Positions 25,516 through 35,672 of a stretch of 59,897 nucleotides of DNA are shown piece after piece. Under the pieces are notes generated by a model. It saw only the letters and a program-made list of their open reading frames with translations. It was not told the origin of the DNA and did no database searches. The translations under genes and the position numbers were made by a program. Numbering within the stretch: position 1 is the first letter of the stretch; every line of letters begins with the position of its first letter. Origin of the DNA: Leptolyngbyaceae cyanobacterium M33_DOE_097 (GTDB lineage: Bacteria > Cyanobacteriota > Cyanobacteriia > Leptolyngbyales > Leptolyngbyaceae); contig DVDV01000277.1 in assembly GCA_015296075.1 (NCBI GenBank), positions 1 to 59,897 of the forward strand. Direction: 5' to 3'.

Positions 25516-26244
25516 ATGATTGTCTGCCCTAACTGCAACCATCAAAACCCTGAAGGCGCGGTTCAGTGCGAAGCTTGCTACACTCCCCTGCCCCAGATGA
25601 CAACTTGCCCTAACTGTGGTGCATCTGTGCAGACGGATGCGAGTTTTTGTGGCCAATGTGGTTTTAGCTTAAAAGTTAGTGCAGCTCCGGCCGCTGGTGG
25701 GTTTGGCTCGTCTCCGGTGCCCTCTCCAGACATGCCTGACCTGATTGCACCTGATCCGCTGGTTTTGCCAGAGCCTTTTTTGAGTGAGTTGCCACCCGTT
25801 GTCACGCCACCCAATGCTGCCCCGGTCACGCCTGCACAGCCATCCGCTGCATCGTCTGCCGAGCCGCCTTCGGCTACTCCACCCGCGCGCGAAGAAGGTC
25901 GCACACAACTACAAAAGCAAGTGGCTCGGTTGCTCCACGTGCAAACGAATGTGGTGATTGAGTTACCTCCAAACTTGTCAGTGATTCACATCGGCAAGCC
26001 AAATGAGCGTATTCCACCGGATATCGATGTGTCTGGTTTTCCTGACTCTGAGATTGTTTCCAGGGTTCATGCTGACATTCGGGCTGAAGCGGATGCCTTC
26101 TACATTGAAGATGTGGGCAGCTCGAACGGGACTTACGTAAACAATATTCCGCTACCCATGGGAAACCGTCATCGGCTACGACCGGGCGATCGCATTGCTT
26201 TAGGTAAGGGCGATAAAGTGAGTTTCTTGTTTCAACTTGGGTAA
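25516..26244 (+). CDS. Double zinc-ribbon plus FHA-domain protein
   Basis: The 242-residue protein starts with two zinc ribbons: CPNC/CEAC at about 4-21 and CPNC/CGQC at about 31-48. A Pro/Ala-rich linker follows (50-135), then a C-terminal FHA domain (about 145-240). The FHA phosphothreonine pocket shows SRVHADIRAE (Ser/His) and GSSNGTYVNN (Asn), but the first strand is HIGKPN rather than the usual IGR, so one phosphate-contact Arg is replaced. It probably recognises phosphothreonine on a kinase substrate. The next gene downstream has the same building blocks, suggesting a functional pair. Confidence 0.88.
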   Translation: MIVCPNCNHQNPEGAVQCEACYTPLPQMTTCPNCGASVQTDASFCGQCGFSLKVSAAPAAGGFGSSPVPSPDMPDLIAPDPLVLPEPFLSELPPVVTPPNAAPVTPAQPSAASSAEPPSATPPAREEGRTQLQKQVARLLHVQTNVVIELPPNLSVIHIGKPNERIPPDIDVSGFPDSEIVSRVHADIRAEADAFYIEDVGSSNGTYVNNIPLPMGNRHRLRPGDRIALGKGDKVSFLFQLG

Positions 26245-26652
26245 AACTGAGGGAATGCACCGAGGAGTGATATCAAGCACAGGCAAAATCTGCTAAAGCA
26301 GTCACAATCAAGAGTATTCTCGCTAACAATTGCATTGGGCGTGTTTCTCAAGGCGATCTTTGCTTTCTATGAAGTTATTTTTCTTATTTCATCAGGAAAA
26401 AAACATCAACGATTTACACCGATGTTAGTAGTCATCCTGGTCGATGAAAGCATCCAAAAAGTGGATTAGGATGCGCGATGCAGCTATTTCCATCAATGTT
26501 TCCAATGAAAAAGCGATAAACAATTGATCGTTGTCTTTGAGTTTGATAGATTTTGCAGAAATAGCTTCATTTCATGTTTCATTTAAAGATTTTCAGGCAA
26601 GAAATTCAGTTTCAAGCTATCGTTTCTTAACCGGACCTATTAACCGACTAAT
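26245..26652. other. Spacer between the two FHA genes
   Basis: About 410 bases, notably AT-rich (26330-26640), between two plus-strand genes. No ORF, RNA or terminator stands out. It probably contains the promoter of the downstream FHA/pseudokinase gene, so the pair is not a tight operon. Confidence 0.4.
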
Positions 26653-28071
26653 GTGATTACGCTCACCCTATTGCACCCAATTCAATCCACTCCAGTGCAA
26701 AGCTGGACGTTTGAACATGAACCTGTGATCCGAATTGGGCGGTCTACTGATAACCATGTGATTCTTTACAGTGCAGTTGTGTCTCGCCATCACGTTGAGC
26801 TGCGTCAACTTGAAAACAACCAGTGGGAAATTGTGAGTCTGGGAGCAAACGGCACGTATTTAGATGGTAAGCAAATTAGCAAGGTGCCTGTTTTGGATGG
26901 GGTGGTAATTCGGCTGGCGCGGTCAGGCCCCAACATTCAAATTCAGCTAGGCAGTGGCAGTATTACAGGTAGCAATGAGAAGGGTTTGCGATCGCGCCTG
27001 CAACCCACCGTGCCGAGTGTCGAGGGTACCGCGAATGGGGATCAAGCACCACCTACCCTATCGAAGCCTGCTAAGACCGAAATTGACAACTCCACTACCA
27101 CACAGACCAACGAAGCCTCTCCCCCACCCAAGCGTGAAGCGGCTGTAGTGAAGCCTGTTGCGGATGTCAGTGAGACAAATCTGAACTGCACCCACCATCG
27201 AGCTGCTGAAGATATGGCCTTTTGCCCCGACTGTGGGCAACCGCTTAAGGTGCTACAAGCAATTGGCGATTATCAGGTGATTAAAACGTTGGTGCGCGAT
27301 CGCTTAGGCACGACTCAACTGATCTGGCGAGAAGGGCAGACGCTATTGCTCAAGTCGGTGAATGCTGGCGTTGACACGAGCGGAGAGCTTGAAAAACTCT
27401 TTGAAGCGCGGGCACTGGCTTTACTGAAACTTGAGCATACAGCGGTGCCTCGATTCATCGACTTCTTTGCCTATGAAAGGCAATTATGCCTGGTGATCGA
27501 AAAAGTTTATGGCAAAGATTTACACCAGGTTGTGTCGATGCAGGGCGCTCTATCAGAGCAACTGGTGGTGAACCTGATGCTGCAGGTTTGTGATGCGCTA
27601 GCTTACTTGCATCAACAGTCGCCGCCTGTTCTGCACCTTGACTTACGCCCCGACAATATCGTTTGTCGCAACGTGATGCCGCTCAATCAGGCATCGGCAG
27701 ACACGCCCTGTAGCCAGGTGATGTTGACTGGGTTTGTCTCGTTGCAAACACTCAAAATGGATACGCAATCGGCTGTGATTGGCTACCAAGCACCAGAGCA
27801 ACAACAGGGGCACGCCTCGCTAGCCTCTGACCTGTTTGCCCTTGGTCCGATTTTGGTTTATTTGCTCACTGCCAAAGAACCGGGGCAGTTCTATGCCCAT
27901 CGTGAGCAGGGTTTTCGGTTTTATCCAGAGTATGTGCCGGGGCTGTCACCTGCAATGGTTGGGGTGATTCGTCGGTTAACGAACCCAAACCCAGCCGAGC
28001 GTTTTAGTGATGCCTTAGAGGTGGCAGAGGCTCTCAATCAGGCCGTTTCAGCAACGTCAGAAAAGCTGTAG
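26653..28071 (+). CDS. FHA, zinc-ribbon and probable Ser/Thr pseudokinase protein
   Basis: The 472-residue protein starts with GTG at 26653. It has an FHA domain (about 20-90; RIGR 27-30, SRHHVEL, NGTYLDG), a disordered linker, a zinc ribbon (Cys179, Cys191, Cys194) and a C-terminal Hanks-type kinase fold (about 205-465). The kinase keeps Lys234 (LLLKSV), the helix-C Glu251, HLDLRPDN (Asp330, Asn335) and an APE motif (380-382). The glycine-rich loop is degenerate, and the metal-binding DFG is replaced by LTGF (Thr359). This argues for a pseudokinase or a very weak kinase. Its 3' end overlaps the convergent ribBA by 34 bases. It probably scaffolds phospho-signalling with the upstream FHA protein. 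Confidence 0.87.
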   Translation: MITLTLLHPIQSTPVQSWTFEHEPVIRIGRSTDNHVILYSAVVSRHHVELRQLENNQWEIVSLGANGTYLDGKQISKVPVLDGVVIRLARSGPNIQIQLGSGSITGSNEKGLRSRLQPTVPSVEGTANGDQAPPTLSKPAKTEIDNSTTTQTNEASPPPKREAAVVKPVADVSETNLNCTHHRAAEDMAFCPDCGQPLKVLQAIGDYQVIKTLVRDRLGTTQLIWREGQTLLLKSVNAGVDTSGELEKLFEARALALLKLEHTAVPRFIDFFAYERQLCLVIEKVYGKDLHQVVSMQGALSEQLVVNLMLQVCDALAYLHQQSPPVLHLDLRPDNIVCRNVMPLNQASADTPCSQVMLTGFVSLQTLKMDTQSAVIGYQAPEQQQGHASLASDLFALGPILVYLLTAKEPGQFYAHREQGFRFYPEYVPGLSPAMVGVIRRLTNPNPAERFSDALEVAEALNQAVSATSEKL

Positions 28072-29738
28072 ATGGTTTGCGTTTGGAGCTTGTCTTTCAA
28101 TTCAGACGGCTTTTGCGATCGCGTAAAGTTTTGCCGATCAAGCTGTACCTGCAAGCCGATTAGAGGGTCAGAGCCAGGTGAGACAATAAATTCCAGACTT
28201 GCCAGGTCAGACGCTGTCACCAGGTTATCCAGGATTTCAGCGATCGCCTCGGTATAGGGATGGTGAGCCTGTTGATACCAATCGGGGTCGCCCACTAAGG
28301 GTTGCTCAAACCCCAGATGTAGCACCATTGCAGACGTGCCAAACACCGCCGATGCCACCGGACGAATCTCTTCTTGAAGAATTAAATCGTAGTTTCTGGC
28401 TAAGCTGCGAATCTTCTCAAGTCGCATATACCGCTCTGGCAAAGATGCTTGGGGATCGTTCCAGCGTAGAGCAACGGTGACAAGGTAGGTTTGTAGCATC
28501 CAGTGGCCCAGCTTCTCAGCCTTGGTTGCCAAATAGCTGAGGTTATAAGAGGTGGCCTCGATCAGCAGGGGGACGCGATCGACAATTTCTAGGCCATAGC
28601 CACCTAACCCTGCGATTTTACGGGGATTGTTAGTGATCAACCGCATCTGGCGCACCCCCAGATCCATCAAGATTTGGGCACCCATACCATAGTTCCGCAA
28701 ATCAGCCGGAAAACCGAGATGCTCATTGGCCTCAACCGTGTCTAAACCCATGTCTTGCAAGGCATAGGCTTTGAGCTTGTTGACCAGTCCAATGCCTCGG
28801 CCTTCTTGCCGCAGGTAGACAACAACCCCTTTGCCTGCACTTTCGATCATCTTGAGCGCCGCTTGGAGTTGCATTCGACAGTCACAGCGCAGCGAGCCGA
28901 GCGAGTCACCCGTCAAACATTCAGAGTGCATCCGCACGAGAACAGGCATGTCATGAAACGTGGCAGGGTCGCCCTTGACGATCGCCACATGCTCGGAGTT
29001 GTCGAGAGTATGGCGGTAAGCGTGAATTTTGAAGTGACCAAATTCAGTGGGTAAATCGGCGATCGCCTCCTGTTGGATCAAGCGTTCATGCTGGAGGCGA
29101 TAGCTGATCAAGTCCGCAATGCTAATAATTTTGAGGTTGTGGGTCTGGGCATACTGAATCAGTTGCGGCAGACGTGCCATTGAGCCGTCAGGGTTTTGAA
29201 TTTCGCAAATTACCCCGGCTGGGTACAGCCCAGCCATACGAGCCAGATCAACGGCAGCTTCAGTATGGCCTGCCCGTTTCAGCACCCCTCCCTGGCGTGC
29301 CCGGATTGGAAAAATGTGGCCCGGTCGGCGTAAGTCATCGGGGCGGGTCGCCGGGTTGATCGCAATTTGAATCGTGCGTGCTCGGTCGTCTGCCGAGATG
29401 CCTGTTGTAACGCCAGCCGCAGGGGAGGCATCAATGCTGACAGTGAAGGCGGTCTGGTTGCTGTCGGTGTTTTTAGTGACCATCAAGGGCAGATCGAGTT
29501 CGTCGAGCCGATCGCCCGTCATGGCTAAACAGATCAAGCCCCGCGCTTCAACGGCCATGAAATTGATCATGTCAGGGGTGGCAAACTGGGCCGCACAGAT
29601 GAGATCCCCTTCGTTTTCGCGGTTTTCGTCATCAACCACGACAATCACCTTTCCACACTTGAGGTCGGCAAGAGCTGCGGCGATCGAATCAAATTGGAAG
29701 GATGAATTGGCTTGGGTAGAGTCAAAGGAGATGTTCAT
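28038..29738 (-). CDS. ribBA: Bifunctional RibBA (DHBP synthase / GTP cyclohydrolase II)
   Basis: This protein makes two riboflavin precursors. The N-terminal half (about 15-205) converts ribulose 5-phosphate to 3,4-dihydroxy-2-butanone 4-phosphate, with [19 protein letters not shown] as its acidic active-site loop and RRPGHIFPI. The second part (about 210-400) opens the GTP ring: zinc cysteines in [20 protein letters not shown], and [12 protein letters not shown] further 150-residue C-terminal extension (about 405-566) is typical of cyanobacterial RibBA and has no assigned activity. No FMN riboswitch fold is recognisable upstream. The 3' end overlaps the FHA/pseudokinase gene. Confidence 0.96.
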   Translation of the reverse strand: MNISFDSTQANSSFQFDSIAAALADLKCGKVIVVVDDENRENEGDLICAAQFATPDMINFMAVEARGLICLAMTGDRLDELDLPLMVTKNTDSNQTAFTVSIDASPAAGVTTGISADDRARTIQIAINPATRPDDLRRPGHIFPIRARQGGVLKRAGHTEAAVDLARMAGLYPAGVICEIQNPDGSMARLPQLIQYAQTHNLKIISIADLISYRLQHERLIQQEAIADLPTEFGHFKIHAYRHTLDNSEHVAIVKGDPATFHDMPVLVRMHSECLTGDSLGSLRCDCRMQLQAALKMIESAGKGVVVYLRQEGRGIGLVNKLKAYALQDMGLDTVEANEHLGFPADLRNYGMGAQILMDLGVRQMRLITNNPRKIAGLGGYGLEIVDRVPLLIEATSYNLSYLATKAEKLGHWMLQTYLVTVALRWNDPQASLPERYMRLEKIRSLARNYDLILQEEIRPVASAVFGTSAMVLHLGFEQPLVGDPDWYQQAHHPYTEAIAEILDNLVTASDLASLEFIVSPGSDPLIGLQVQLDRQNFTRSQKPSELKDKLQTQTIYSFSDVAETA

Positions 29739-29943
29739 CTGACGTAAACTTTCTTTAAGTGTCCCTCATTTTTCATTGTAGTTCTTGAGAGCATTGGCAA
29801 GCGATGATTGGATTGGTCAGCCATGACTGCTGCCTGTAAAAAGTCAGAAAACCCTTGAGTGAGCAACACCCGAAACGGCTTTTCTACTATTACAATGCAG
29901 CAAACATTCACAGATTAACCACTTCTTTATAAGGCGAGCCATC

Positions 29944-31005
29944 ATGGGTGAGACAAATCGGGTAACTGTTGGGATTGTGGGTGCATCAGGTTACGGTGGT
30001 GTGCAACTCGTTCGCTTGATTAGCGAGCATCCCCTACTTGAGCTTGCCTATTTAGGAGGCGAAAGCACCGCAGGTCAGTCCTTTTCAGACATTTATCCCC
30101 ATCTGGGGCATGCTGTGAATCTCACCGTTGAGGCAATTGATCTGGAAGCGATCGCAGCCCGTTGCCAGGTTGTTTTTCTCTCACTTCCTAACGGTTTAGC
30201 ATACAAGATGGCTCCCACCCTTTTAGAAAAGGGTTGTAAAGTCTTAGATCTTTCCGCCGACTATCGTTTCTTTGACCTCAAGACCTATATGGGCTGGTAT
30301 GGGGGCGATCGCACCGATAAGGATGTGGCTGAAACAGCGGTGTATGGTCTGCCTGAGTTGTACCGCGATCGGATTGCAGAGGCGCAACTGGTGGGTTGCC
30401 CCGGCTGTTATCCAACTGCGAGTTTGTTAGGTCTTTCACCGCTGTTAAAGCAAGGGTTGATCGTGCCAGAGACAGCGATTATTGACGCTAAATCGGGTAC
30501 ATCCGGTGGTGGCAGACAGGCTAAGGTGGGCATGTTGCTGGCAGAAGCCGATAGTTCGTTTACGGCCTACAACGTGGGTGGACGGCATCGGCATACCCCC
30601 GAAATTGAGCAAATTTGTAGCGATTTGGCAGGGCACGAAATTTTAGTGCAGTTTACGCCTCACCTGGTGCCGATGGTACGAGGAATTTTAGCCACGATCT
30701 ATGCCACACTGCGCGATCCGGGTCTGGTGCGGGAAGATTTACTCACGATTTACAGCGCTTTCTACCGAAATTGTCCCTGGGTTCGCATTTTGCCGAGTGG
30801 CACTTATCCGCAAACGAAATGGGCGGCAGGGACGAATCTTTGCTACATCGGGTTGGAGGTTGATCCTCGTACCGATCGCGTGATTGTCATGTCGGCGATC
30901 GATAACCTGATGAAAGGGCAGGCAGGACAGGCGATTCAGTGTCTCAACATCATGATGGGTTGGGATGAAACACTGGGCTTGCCGAAGTTAACGTTCTATC
31001 CCTAA
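29944..31005 (+). CDS. argC: N-acetyl-gamma-glutamyl-phosphate reductase
   Basis: ArgC reduces N-acetylglutamyl phosphate to the semialdehyde in arginine synthesis, using NADPH. The 353-residue protein has the dinucleotide motif [17 protein letters not shown], the active-site cysteine in [11 protein letters not shown] and the conserved [12 protein letters not shown] and HRHTPEIEQ segments. An AAGG element precedes the ATG. The gene stands alone, followed by palindromic repeat copy B. Confidence 0.96.
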   Translation: MGETNRVTVGIVGASGYGGVQLVRLISEHPLLELAYLGGESTAGQSFSDIYPHLGHAVNLTVEAIDLEAIAARCQVVFLSLPNGLAYKMAPTLLEKGCKVLDLSADYRFFDLKTYMGWYGGDRTDKDVAETAVYGLPELYRDRIAEAQLVGCPGCYPTASLLGLSPLLKQGLIVPETAIIDAKSGTSGGGRQAKVGMLLAEADSSFTAYNVGGRHRHTPEIEQICSDLAGHEILVQFTPHLVPMVRGILATIYATLRDPGLVREDLLTIYSAFYRNCPWVRILPSGTYPQTKWAAGTNLCYIGLEVDPRTDRVIVMSAIDNLMKGQAGQAIQCLNIMMGWDETLGLPKLTFYP

Positions 31006-31527
31006 AGCGAGTTGGCGGGGCACCAAAAGTCTGCTTAGAAAAAGCTTTTTGTTGAGCTAGCGAAGATTGGAGGGATTGGAGTTTTAGCGGAGATTTGGGG
31101 GCGGCGGAGCCGCCAGATCGGGGGACTTCCCCCCGCGCCCCCGCTCGTAGGGGCCTTACTCCCCTACAACCCCCGCAAGGTGGTGCGAGTGTGAGTTGAA
31201 TGGTTAGCTAGCCAAGCGTTGAGGGTCGCAAGCCTGGGTATTTCGATCGTTTCTAGAGGGGACGGGTGGGGTGAGGCGACGGTTATGGGTGTGATCGCCT
31301 TGCCGATCATCTGATGAGCTTTGCAATGTGAAAGACTCGCGAAAGCAGTTTGACCTTAGAAATTGCTTTCTGTGGGGAGTGCAAGATGTCGTTTAAGCCT
31401 GCGTAGCAGGGTTCCTACCCCATCCTTAATCCCTTTTGTCATGCACTGGGATTAGCAACACCTTCTGCGGGGGAATTGAGAGGGTCGGCTCGTGTGAAAT
31501 TTGCTACTTTCTGAATTGAAATTGGTG
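31006..31527. other. Spacer after argC holding palindromic repeat copy B
   Basis: About 520 bases between two convergent genes (argC and the CadD-type gene). The first part is the repeat at 31039-31218; the remainder (31220-31527) shows no ORF, RNA gene or clear terminator. Confidence 0.6.
31039..31218 (-). repeat. Dispersed palindromic repeat, copy B (inverted relative to copy A)
   Basis: Read on the minus strand this follows copy A (5311-5468) landmark by landmark. It includes CGCTTGGCTAG, AACCATTCAAC, CCTTGCGGGGG, GTAGGGGAGTAAGGCCCCTAC, GCGGGGGCGCGGGGGGAAGT, CCCCCGATCT, CGGCGGAGCCGCC-type stem, CCCCAAATCTCCGCT and AAAAAGCTTTTT. It differs by point changes and by a longer stretch before the final AAAAAGCTTTTT. 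Like copy A it sits 3' of a gene. Confidence 0.85.
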
Positions 31528-32172
31528 TTAGTGCCAGCCCTCTACCAAGATGAAAATCCCCAGGCTGATCAGCACTAGCGGCACCAGGCGATCGCCAAAG
31601 CGGGTAAGAATCGGTGCAATTTTAGGATGAGCTGCTAACCAGGCCGCAATGCCATACCAGACACTAACCAGGCTAAAGAAAACGACAAGCGTGACTAAAA
31701 ATTTGGCTGAGTTCAGGTTGGCGAAGAGGGGCAGGTAAATGCCGATGTTGTCGCCACCATTTGCCACTGTAATGGCGGCTACCTGAAGTGTTTGGGGGGC
31801 AATCCAGCGGGTGACCCAACGAAGCAGGGGGGATCGCGATGCCGTCCCCGTTTCAGAGACCGTTTGAATTTCGTCGTCCTCATTGTTTTTGAAGAGGGCA
31901 CGAATCCCAAGGGCGATCGGCAACAGCCCTAACAAGGCAACCCACCGGGCTGGAATGACCTGTCCACCTAGAAAGCCTGGGAGACTCGCGAGAATAATCG
32001 CGGTAAAGCCCAAGTACTGACCGGTCAAAATATGGTGCGGACGAAACTGGCTCGATACTTGAGCAAACAGCACAGTCAGCACCAAAATGTCATCAATGTT
32101 GGTTGCTGCAAAGGCCGAAATCGCGATCGCGATCGTGTTTAATAGCTCTGCCGCATTTGATAGCAATGGCAC
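31528..32172 (-). CDS. CadD-family cadmium-resistance-type membrane transporter
   Basis: The 214-residue protein has five to six transmembrane helices and the CadD family features. These are FAATNIDDILVLTVLF near the N-terminus, GQYLGFTAIILASL, VAAITVANGGDNIGIYLPLF in the second half, and a C-terminal helix ending ILVEGWH. Acidic residues within the two DD/GD helices (ATNIDD and NGGDNIG) are the likely ion-binding positions. Family members have been linked to cadmium or other cation efflux; the actual substrate here is untested. No metal regulator (ArsR/SmtB) gene is adjacent. Confidence 0.88.
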   Translation of the reverse strand: MPLLSNAAELLNTIAIAISAFAATNIDDILVLTVLFAQVSSQFRPHHILTGQYLGFTAIILASLPGFLGGQVIPARWVALLGLLPIALGIRALFKNNEDDEIQTVSETGTASRSPLLRWVTRWIAPQTLQVAAITVANGGDNIGIYLPLFANLNSAKFLVTLVVFFSLVSVWYGIAAWLAAHPKIAPILTRFGDRLVPLVLISLGIFILVEGWH

Positions 32173-32322
32173 GGGTTAACCTGACGCAATCCTTAAAAAA
32201 TCTGTGATTGGCATAATTAGAATACCTCTCAAGCTTAATCTTCGATTGTCTTCAGGCTTTCCCCTATGCTCGATCTCCTTCCCTCGATACAATAAGGGTG
32301 ATTGTTTCGCAATTGCTGCTTC

Positions 32323-33114
32323 ATGACCGCGCCAACGGAACTAGACACCTCTTCGGACTTAGTGGTTGACACTGACCCAGCGGTTGACCCCGCCGAACTC
32401 GATAACGAAATTCCTGATGAAGCTGAGATGTCTCTCTTCGACCATCTGGAAGAGTTGCGGATGCGAATTTTTTACGCCCTGATTGCAGTTGTAGTAGGGG
32501 TGGTCGCTTGCTTTACCCAGGTGCGACCGATTGTGAAGTTGCTTGAGGTGCCAGCGCAGGGGGTCAAGTTTTTGCAGTTGGCTCCAGGCGAATACTTTTT
32601 TGTGTCGCTTAAAGTCGCTGCTTACAGTGGCATTTTGCTAGCCAGTCCGGTGATTCTTTACCAAGTGATTGCCTTTGTTGTGCCAGGGTTGACCCGGCGT
32701 GAACGGCGATTTTTAGGGCCAATTGTGTTTGGCTCCAGCATTTTGTTTGTGGCAGGTTTATTCTTTGCTTACGTCGCTCTGGTGCCTGCCGCCTTGCGCT
32801 TCTTCATCTCCTATGGGGCTGAGGTGGTTGAGCAAGCCTGGTCGATCGATCGCTACTTTGAGTTTGTGCTGCTGCTGATGTTCAGCACGGGGCTTGCCTT
32901 TCAGGTGCCTGTGATTCAAGCTTTACTTGGTTTTCTGGGGCTGGTTTCTTCAAAGCAAATGCTGTCGGGTTGGCGTTTCGTTTTGTTGGGAGCTGCGATC
33001 GCTGGAGCCGTTCTCACTCCTTCCACTGACCCCCTCACCCAAAGTTTGCTGGCGGGGGCCGTTCTCACCCTTTATTTCGCAGGCATCGGGCTGGTTAAAG
33101 CTTTGGGTAAGTAA
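32323..33114 (+). CDS. tatC: Sec-independent translocase subunit TatC
   Basis: TatC is the receptor for twin-arginine signal peptides in plasma or thylakoid membranes. The 263-residue product has an acidic N-terminal leader (rich in Asp and Glu), then [20 protein letters not shown], the conserved signal-peptide-binding start, and six transmembrane helices. Motifs [33 protein letters not shown] and [15 protein letters not shown] are characteristic. ATG 32323 is preferred over the upstream TTG at 32302. No tatA or tatB lies in the window. Confidence 0.95.
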   Translation: MTAPTELDTSSDLVVDTDPAVDPAELDNEIPDEAEMSLFDHLEELRMRIFYALIAVVVGVVACFTQVRPIVKLLEVPAQGVKFLQLAPGEYFFVSLKVAAYSGILLASPVILYQVIAFVVPGLTRRERRFLGPIVFGSSILFVAGLFFAYVALVPAALRFFISYGAEVVEQAWSIDRYFEFVLLLMFSTGLAFQVPVIQALLGFLGLVSSKQMLSGWRFVLLGAAIAGAVLTPSTDPLTQSLLAGAVLTLYFAGIGLVKALGK

Positions 33115-33259
33115 CCGTTTCAGCACTTAAACTGCGACTGTAAAGTACGCAAAACCCCAAACGTTTTTTGCAGATCTCCTTTTATAAGGCAGCTCGTCGC
33201 CCCTTTGCCTCACCCATCCATGCTTTTACAATGCAAGTGGATGTTTTAGGGATTTTGTT

Positions 33260-33841
33260 ATGGCGCTTGTCGCTTCTACCATGCTGGAGTTGGGCACAAA
33301 AGCCCCTGACTTTGCTTTACCCGATACTGTGTCTGGTGAAACCATTACCTTACAGACGTTTGCAACCTCAAAAGCGTTGTTAGTCATGTTTATTTGCCAG
33401 CACTGCCCCTATGTCAAACATATTCAAGAGGCGTTGGCGCAACTTGGCAAAGACTATGCAAAGACTGATTTGGGGATTGTGGCGATCAGTGCCAACAACG
33501 TTGAGACACATCCCAATGATGCGCCCGATAAGCTGAAGGAGATGGCGTTGACGCTTGGTTTTACTTTTCCGTTTTGCTACGACGAAAGCCAATCCGTAGC
33601 CAAAGCGTATACGGCTGCTTGCACGCCTGACTTTTTCCTATTTGATGGCGATCGCACCCTGGTCTATCGTGGTCAGTTAGATGATAGTCGCCCTGGAAAT
33701 GGCTTGCCCGTCACAGGCAAAGATCTGCGAGCTGCAATTGATCAGGTGCTGGCTGATGCCCCTGTGCCGACTGAACAGAAACCCAGTATTGGCTGCAATA
33801 TTAAGTGGAAGCCTGGTAACGAACCCGCCTATTTTGGTTAA
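33260..33841 (+). CDS. Thioredoxin-fold (AhpC/TSA-like) redox protein with CQHC motif
   Basis: The 193-residue protein has a redoxin fold: LELGTKAPDFALPDTVSGE, then LVMFICQHCPYVKHIQEAL with a Cys-x-x-Cys pair followed by Pro. TPDFFLFDGDRTLVYRGQLDD contains the cis-Pro region, and a further conserved cysteine lies in IGCNIKWKPGNEP. This CQHCPYV family is widespread and annotated as thioredoxin-family or peroxiredoxin-like; the physiological partner is unknown. AGGG lies 9 bases upstream of the ATG. Only three bases separate it from the histidine kinase gene, so the two are probably co-transcribed. Confidence 0.9.
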   Translation: MALVASTMLELGTKAPDFALPDTVSGETITLQTFATSKALLVMFICQHCPYVKHIQEALAQLGKDYAKTDLGIVAISANNVETHPNDAPDKLKEMALTLGFTFPFCYDESQSVAKAYTAACTPDFFLFDGDRTLVYRGQLDDSRPGNGLPVTGKDLRAAIDQVLADAPVPTEQKPSIGCNIKWKPGNEPAYFG

Positions 33842-33844
33842 TCG

Positions 33845-35242
33845 ATGTTTCAAACAACCCGTCGTCGTCTGGCACTTTGGTACACCACGGTAACGGCTGT
33901 GCTGCTGCTGCTGTTTGCCAGTGGTTTCTATCTCTATGTGCGTAACACCTTGATTGAGCGGATTGATGACACGCTCAACCATGTGGTCGAGGTAATTCAG
34001 CGATCGCTTGTAATTGAGCCAGTCAACTTTCATTCTGAAGGGGGACAGTTACGCGTCAACGTTGAAGCGAGCTTTCGCGATAATGAGGCGACGGGAGAAG
34101 ATGACCATATTGATTTGGAGTGGTTTAGTCCGGCGGGCGATTTACTCTGGTCAACCCTGGCAGAGCCGTTAAACTTGCCGTTGCACTCTAATCCGATGGG
34201 GGAGACGGTGCAAGTGAAGCTGGGTGAGGGCAGACTGGCGGATGCCTTGGTGTTACGCCAGGTCACACATCGAATCGAGACTGGGCGGCAAGTCTTGGGT
34301 TATTTGCGGGTCAGCCATCCCTGGTTTGAGGTGACGAAGCCGACGCGTCGCCTGTTTTTTGACCTGACCGCATGGACGGCTTTCATCATTGTGGCTGTGG
34401 GCGGAATTGGTTGGTTCTTGTCAGGGCTAGCAATGGAACCAGTGCGGGCTTCTTATCAACGCTTAAAGCAATTCACAGCCGATGCCTCGCATGAATTACG
34501 CAGCCCGATCGCGGTGATTCAAACCAATGTACAAGTTGCCCTGGCAGACCCCGATCCCGATCCGCAGGATCAACAGCAGCATCTCAAAGTGATCGAGCGT
34601 TTGACTCGACGCTTGGGGCGATTGGTGGATGATTTACTCTTTCTCGCCCGTCAGGATAGTGGCATGGTGCAACCACAGTTTGGGACGGTTGAGTTAGAGG
34701 ATTTGCTACAAGAGGTGTTAGAGGAACAACAAACTCTAGCAGACGAAAAAGAGATTCAACTTGAGTTGAAAATGACAGCTCCAGAAGTCAGAGAGGCTGT
34801 TACTGTGGGGACTGCCGGGGAGACAACGGCGATCGCTCCCAGTCACCCGACATGGACAACATTGCAAGCCGATCGCGACCAGCTTTCGCGGTTGTTTACG
34901 AACTTGGTCAGTAATGGGATTCAATACACGCCAGCAGGCGGTCAAGTGCAACTGTCCTTGGAACGCGCAGGTAAACCGGGACATGCGTGTCTACAGGTTG
35001 TGGTGAGTGACACGGGCATTGGCATTCCGGCTGAGGCGTTACCTCAACTGTTTGATCGGTTTTATCGGGTTGACCCTGCGCGGTCGCAGGCTTCGAGTAA
35101 GGGGTCTGGGTTGGGTCTGGCGATCGCCCAGGCAATTGTGCAAAACCATCACGGCGCAATTCAGATCGACAGCACAATGGGTGAAGGTACGCGTGTCACG
35201 GTTTCACTGCCAGTGATGCAATTGAGCGAGCGGTTGAAGTGA
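33845..35242 (+). CDS. Sensor histidine kinase (RppB-like)
   Basis: The 465-residue membrane kinase has two transmembrane helices (about 12-31 and 172-196) flanking a 140-residue sensor region with no cysteine-rich or heme motif. HisKA (FTADASHELRSPIAVIQTN; His216) and a HATPase_c domain with the N box (FTNLVSNGIQYTP), DTGIGIP and KGSGLGLAIA follow. A canonical HAMP domain is not obvious between TM2 and HisKA. An internal loop (about 315-340) between HisKA and the N box is rich in Thr and Ala. It resembles cyanobacterial RppB/NrsS-type sensors, which normally sit next to a response regulator; none is in the window. It is directly downstream of the thioredoxin-like gene, hinting at redox sensing. 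Confidence 0.9.
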   Translation: MFQTTRRRLALWYTTVTAVLLLLFASGFYLYVRNTLIERIDDTLNHVVEVIQRSLVIEPVNFHSEGGQLRVNVEASFRDNEATGEDDHIDLEWFSPAGDLLWSTLAEPLNLPLHSNPMGETVQVKLGEGRLADALVLRQVTHRIETGRQVLGYLRVSHPWFEVTKPTRRLFFDLTAWTAFIIVAVGGIGWFLSGLAMEPVRASYQRLKQFTADASHELRSPIAVIQTNVQVALADPDPDPQDQQQHLKVIERLTRRLGRLVDDLLFLARQDSGMVQPQFGTVELEDLLQEVLEEQQTLADEKEIQLELKMTAPEVREAVTVGTAGETTAIAPSHPTWTTLQADRDQLSRLFTNLVSNGIQYTPAGGQVQLSLERAGKPGHACLQVVVSDTGIGIPAEALPQLFDRFYRVDPARSQASSKGSGLGLAIAQAIVQNHHGAIQIDSTMGEGTRVTVSLPVMQLSERLK

Positions 35243-35672
35243 AGCTAAATTTTTGTTGGCGATCGCCTGTGTGAATGTATCCAGCTTGGGCACTCGCGCA
35301 TTCGCTAAATGGTATTGGGGGAGGCATGTGAACTCGTTTTGGGGTCAGCAATCTTGCTTGCGCTGATTGACGTGGCGATCGCAATCGTTAGATATTCTCC
35401 CTCTGGTGAGGCTACTGTGTCCATGCAAGCCGCTCTAATCCTCCCCAGCTCTCTTTCCTGTGGAGAAGCACCTGTGGTGGAGAAAAAAGAGGGGGAGCCA
35501 GCTTTGCCAAAAGCGGACAGTCTATTGCGCGTAAAAAGTGAAATGGGATTACATCACTTCTTTTTCACAAATATTTAGATGGAATACATACCGTATAAAT
35601 TGTTAAATATTCACCGACGCACAGCTAAAAATCTCGGTTATCCTGGCTCAATGTGACTCGTTCTATCGGTTA
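35243..35672. other. Gene-free spacer before the beta-propeller gene
   Basis: About 430 bases. A plus-strand open frame at 35309-35578 has no recognisable domain, and I do not call it. The stretch 35540-35660 is AT-rich and likely holds the promoter of the following gene. No RNA gene or strong hairpin is seen. Confidence 0.4.

Noticed and set aside
29739-29943. Possible FMN riboswitch upstream of ribBA
   Set aside because: I looked for the conserved RFN core segments on the minus strand and did not see them.
35309-35578. 89-codon frame with a hydrophobic N-terminus between the histidine kinase and propeller genes
   Set aside because: It has a non-ATG start, an unconvincing second half and no family resemblance. 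It cannot be excluded as a small membrane protein, but the evidence is too thin.
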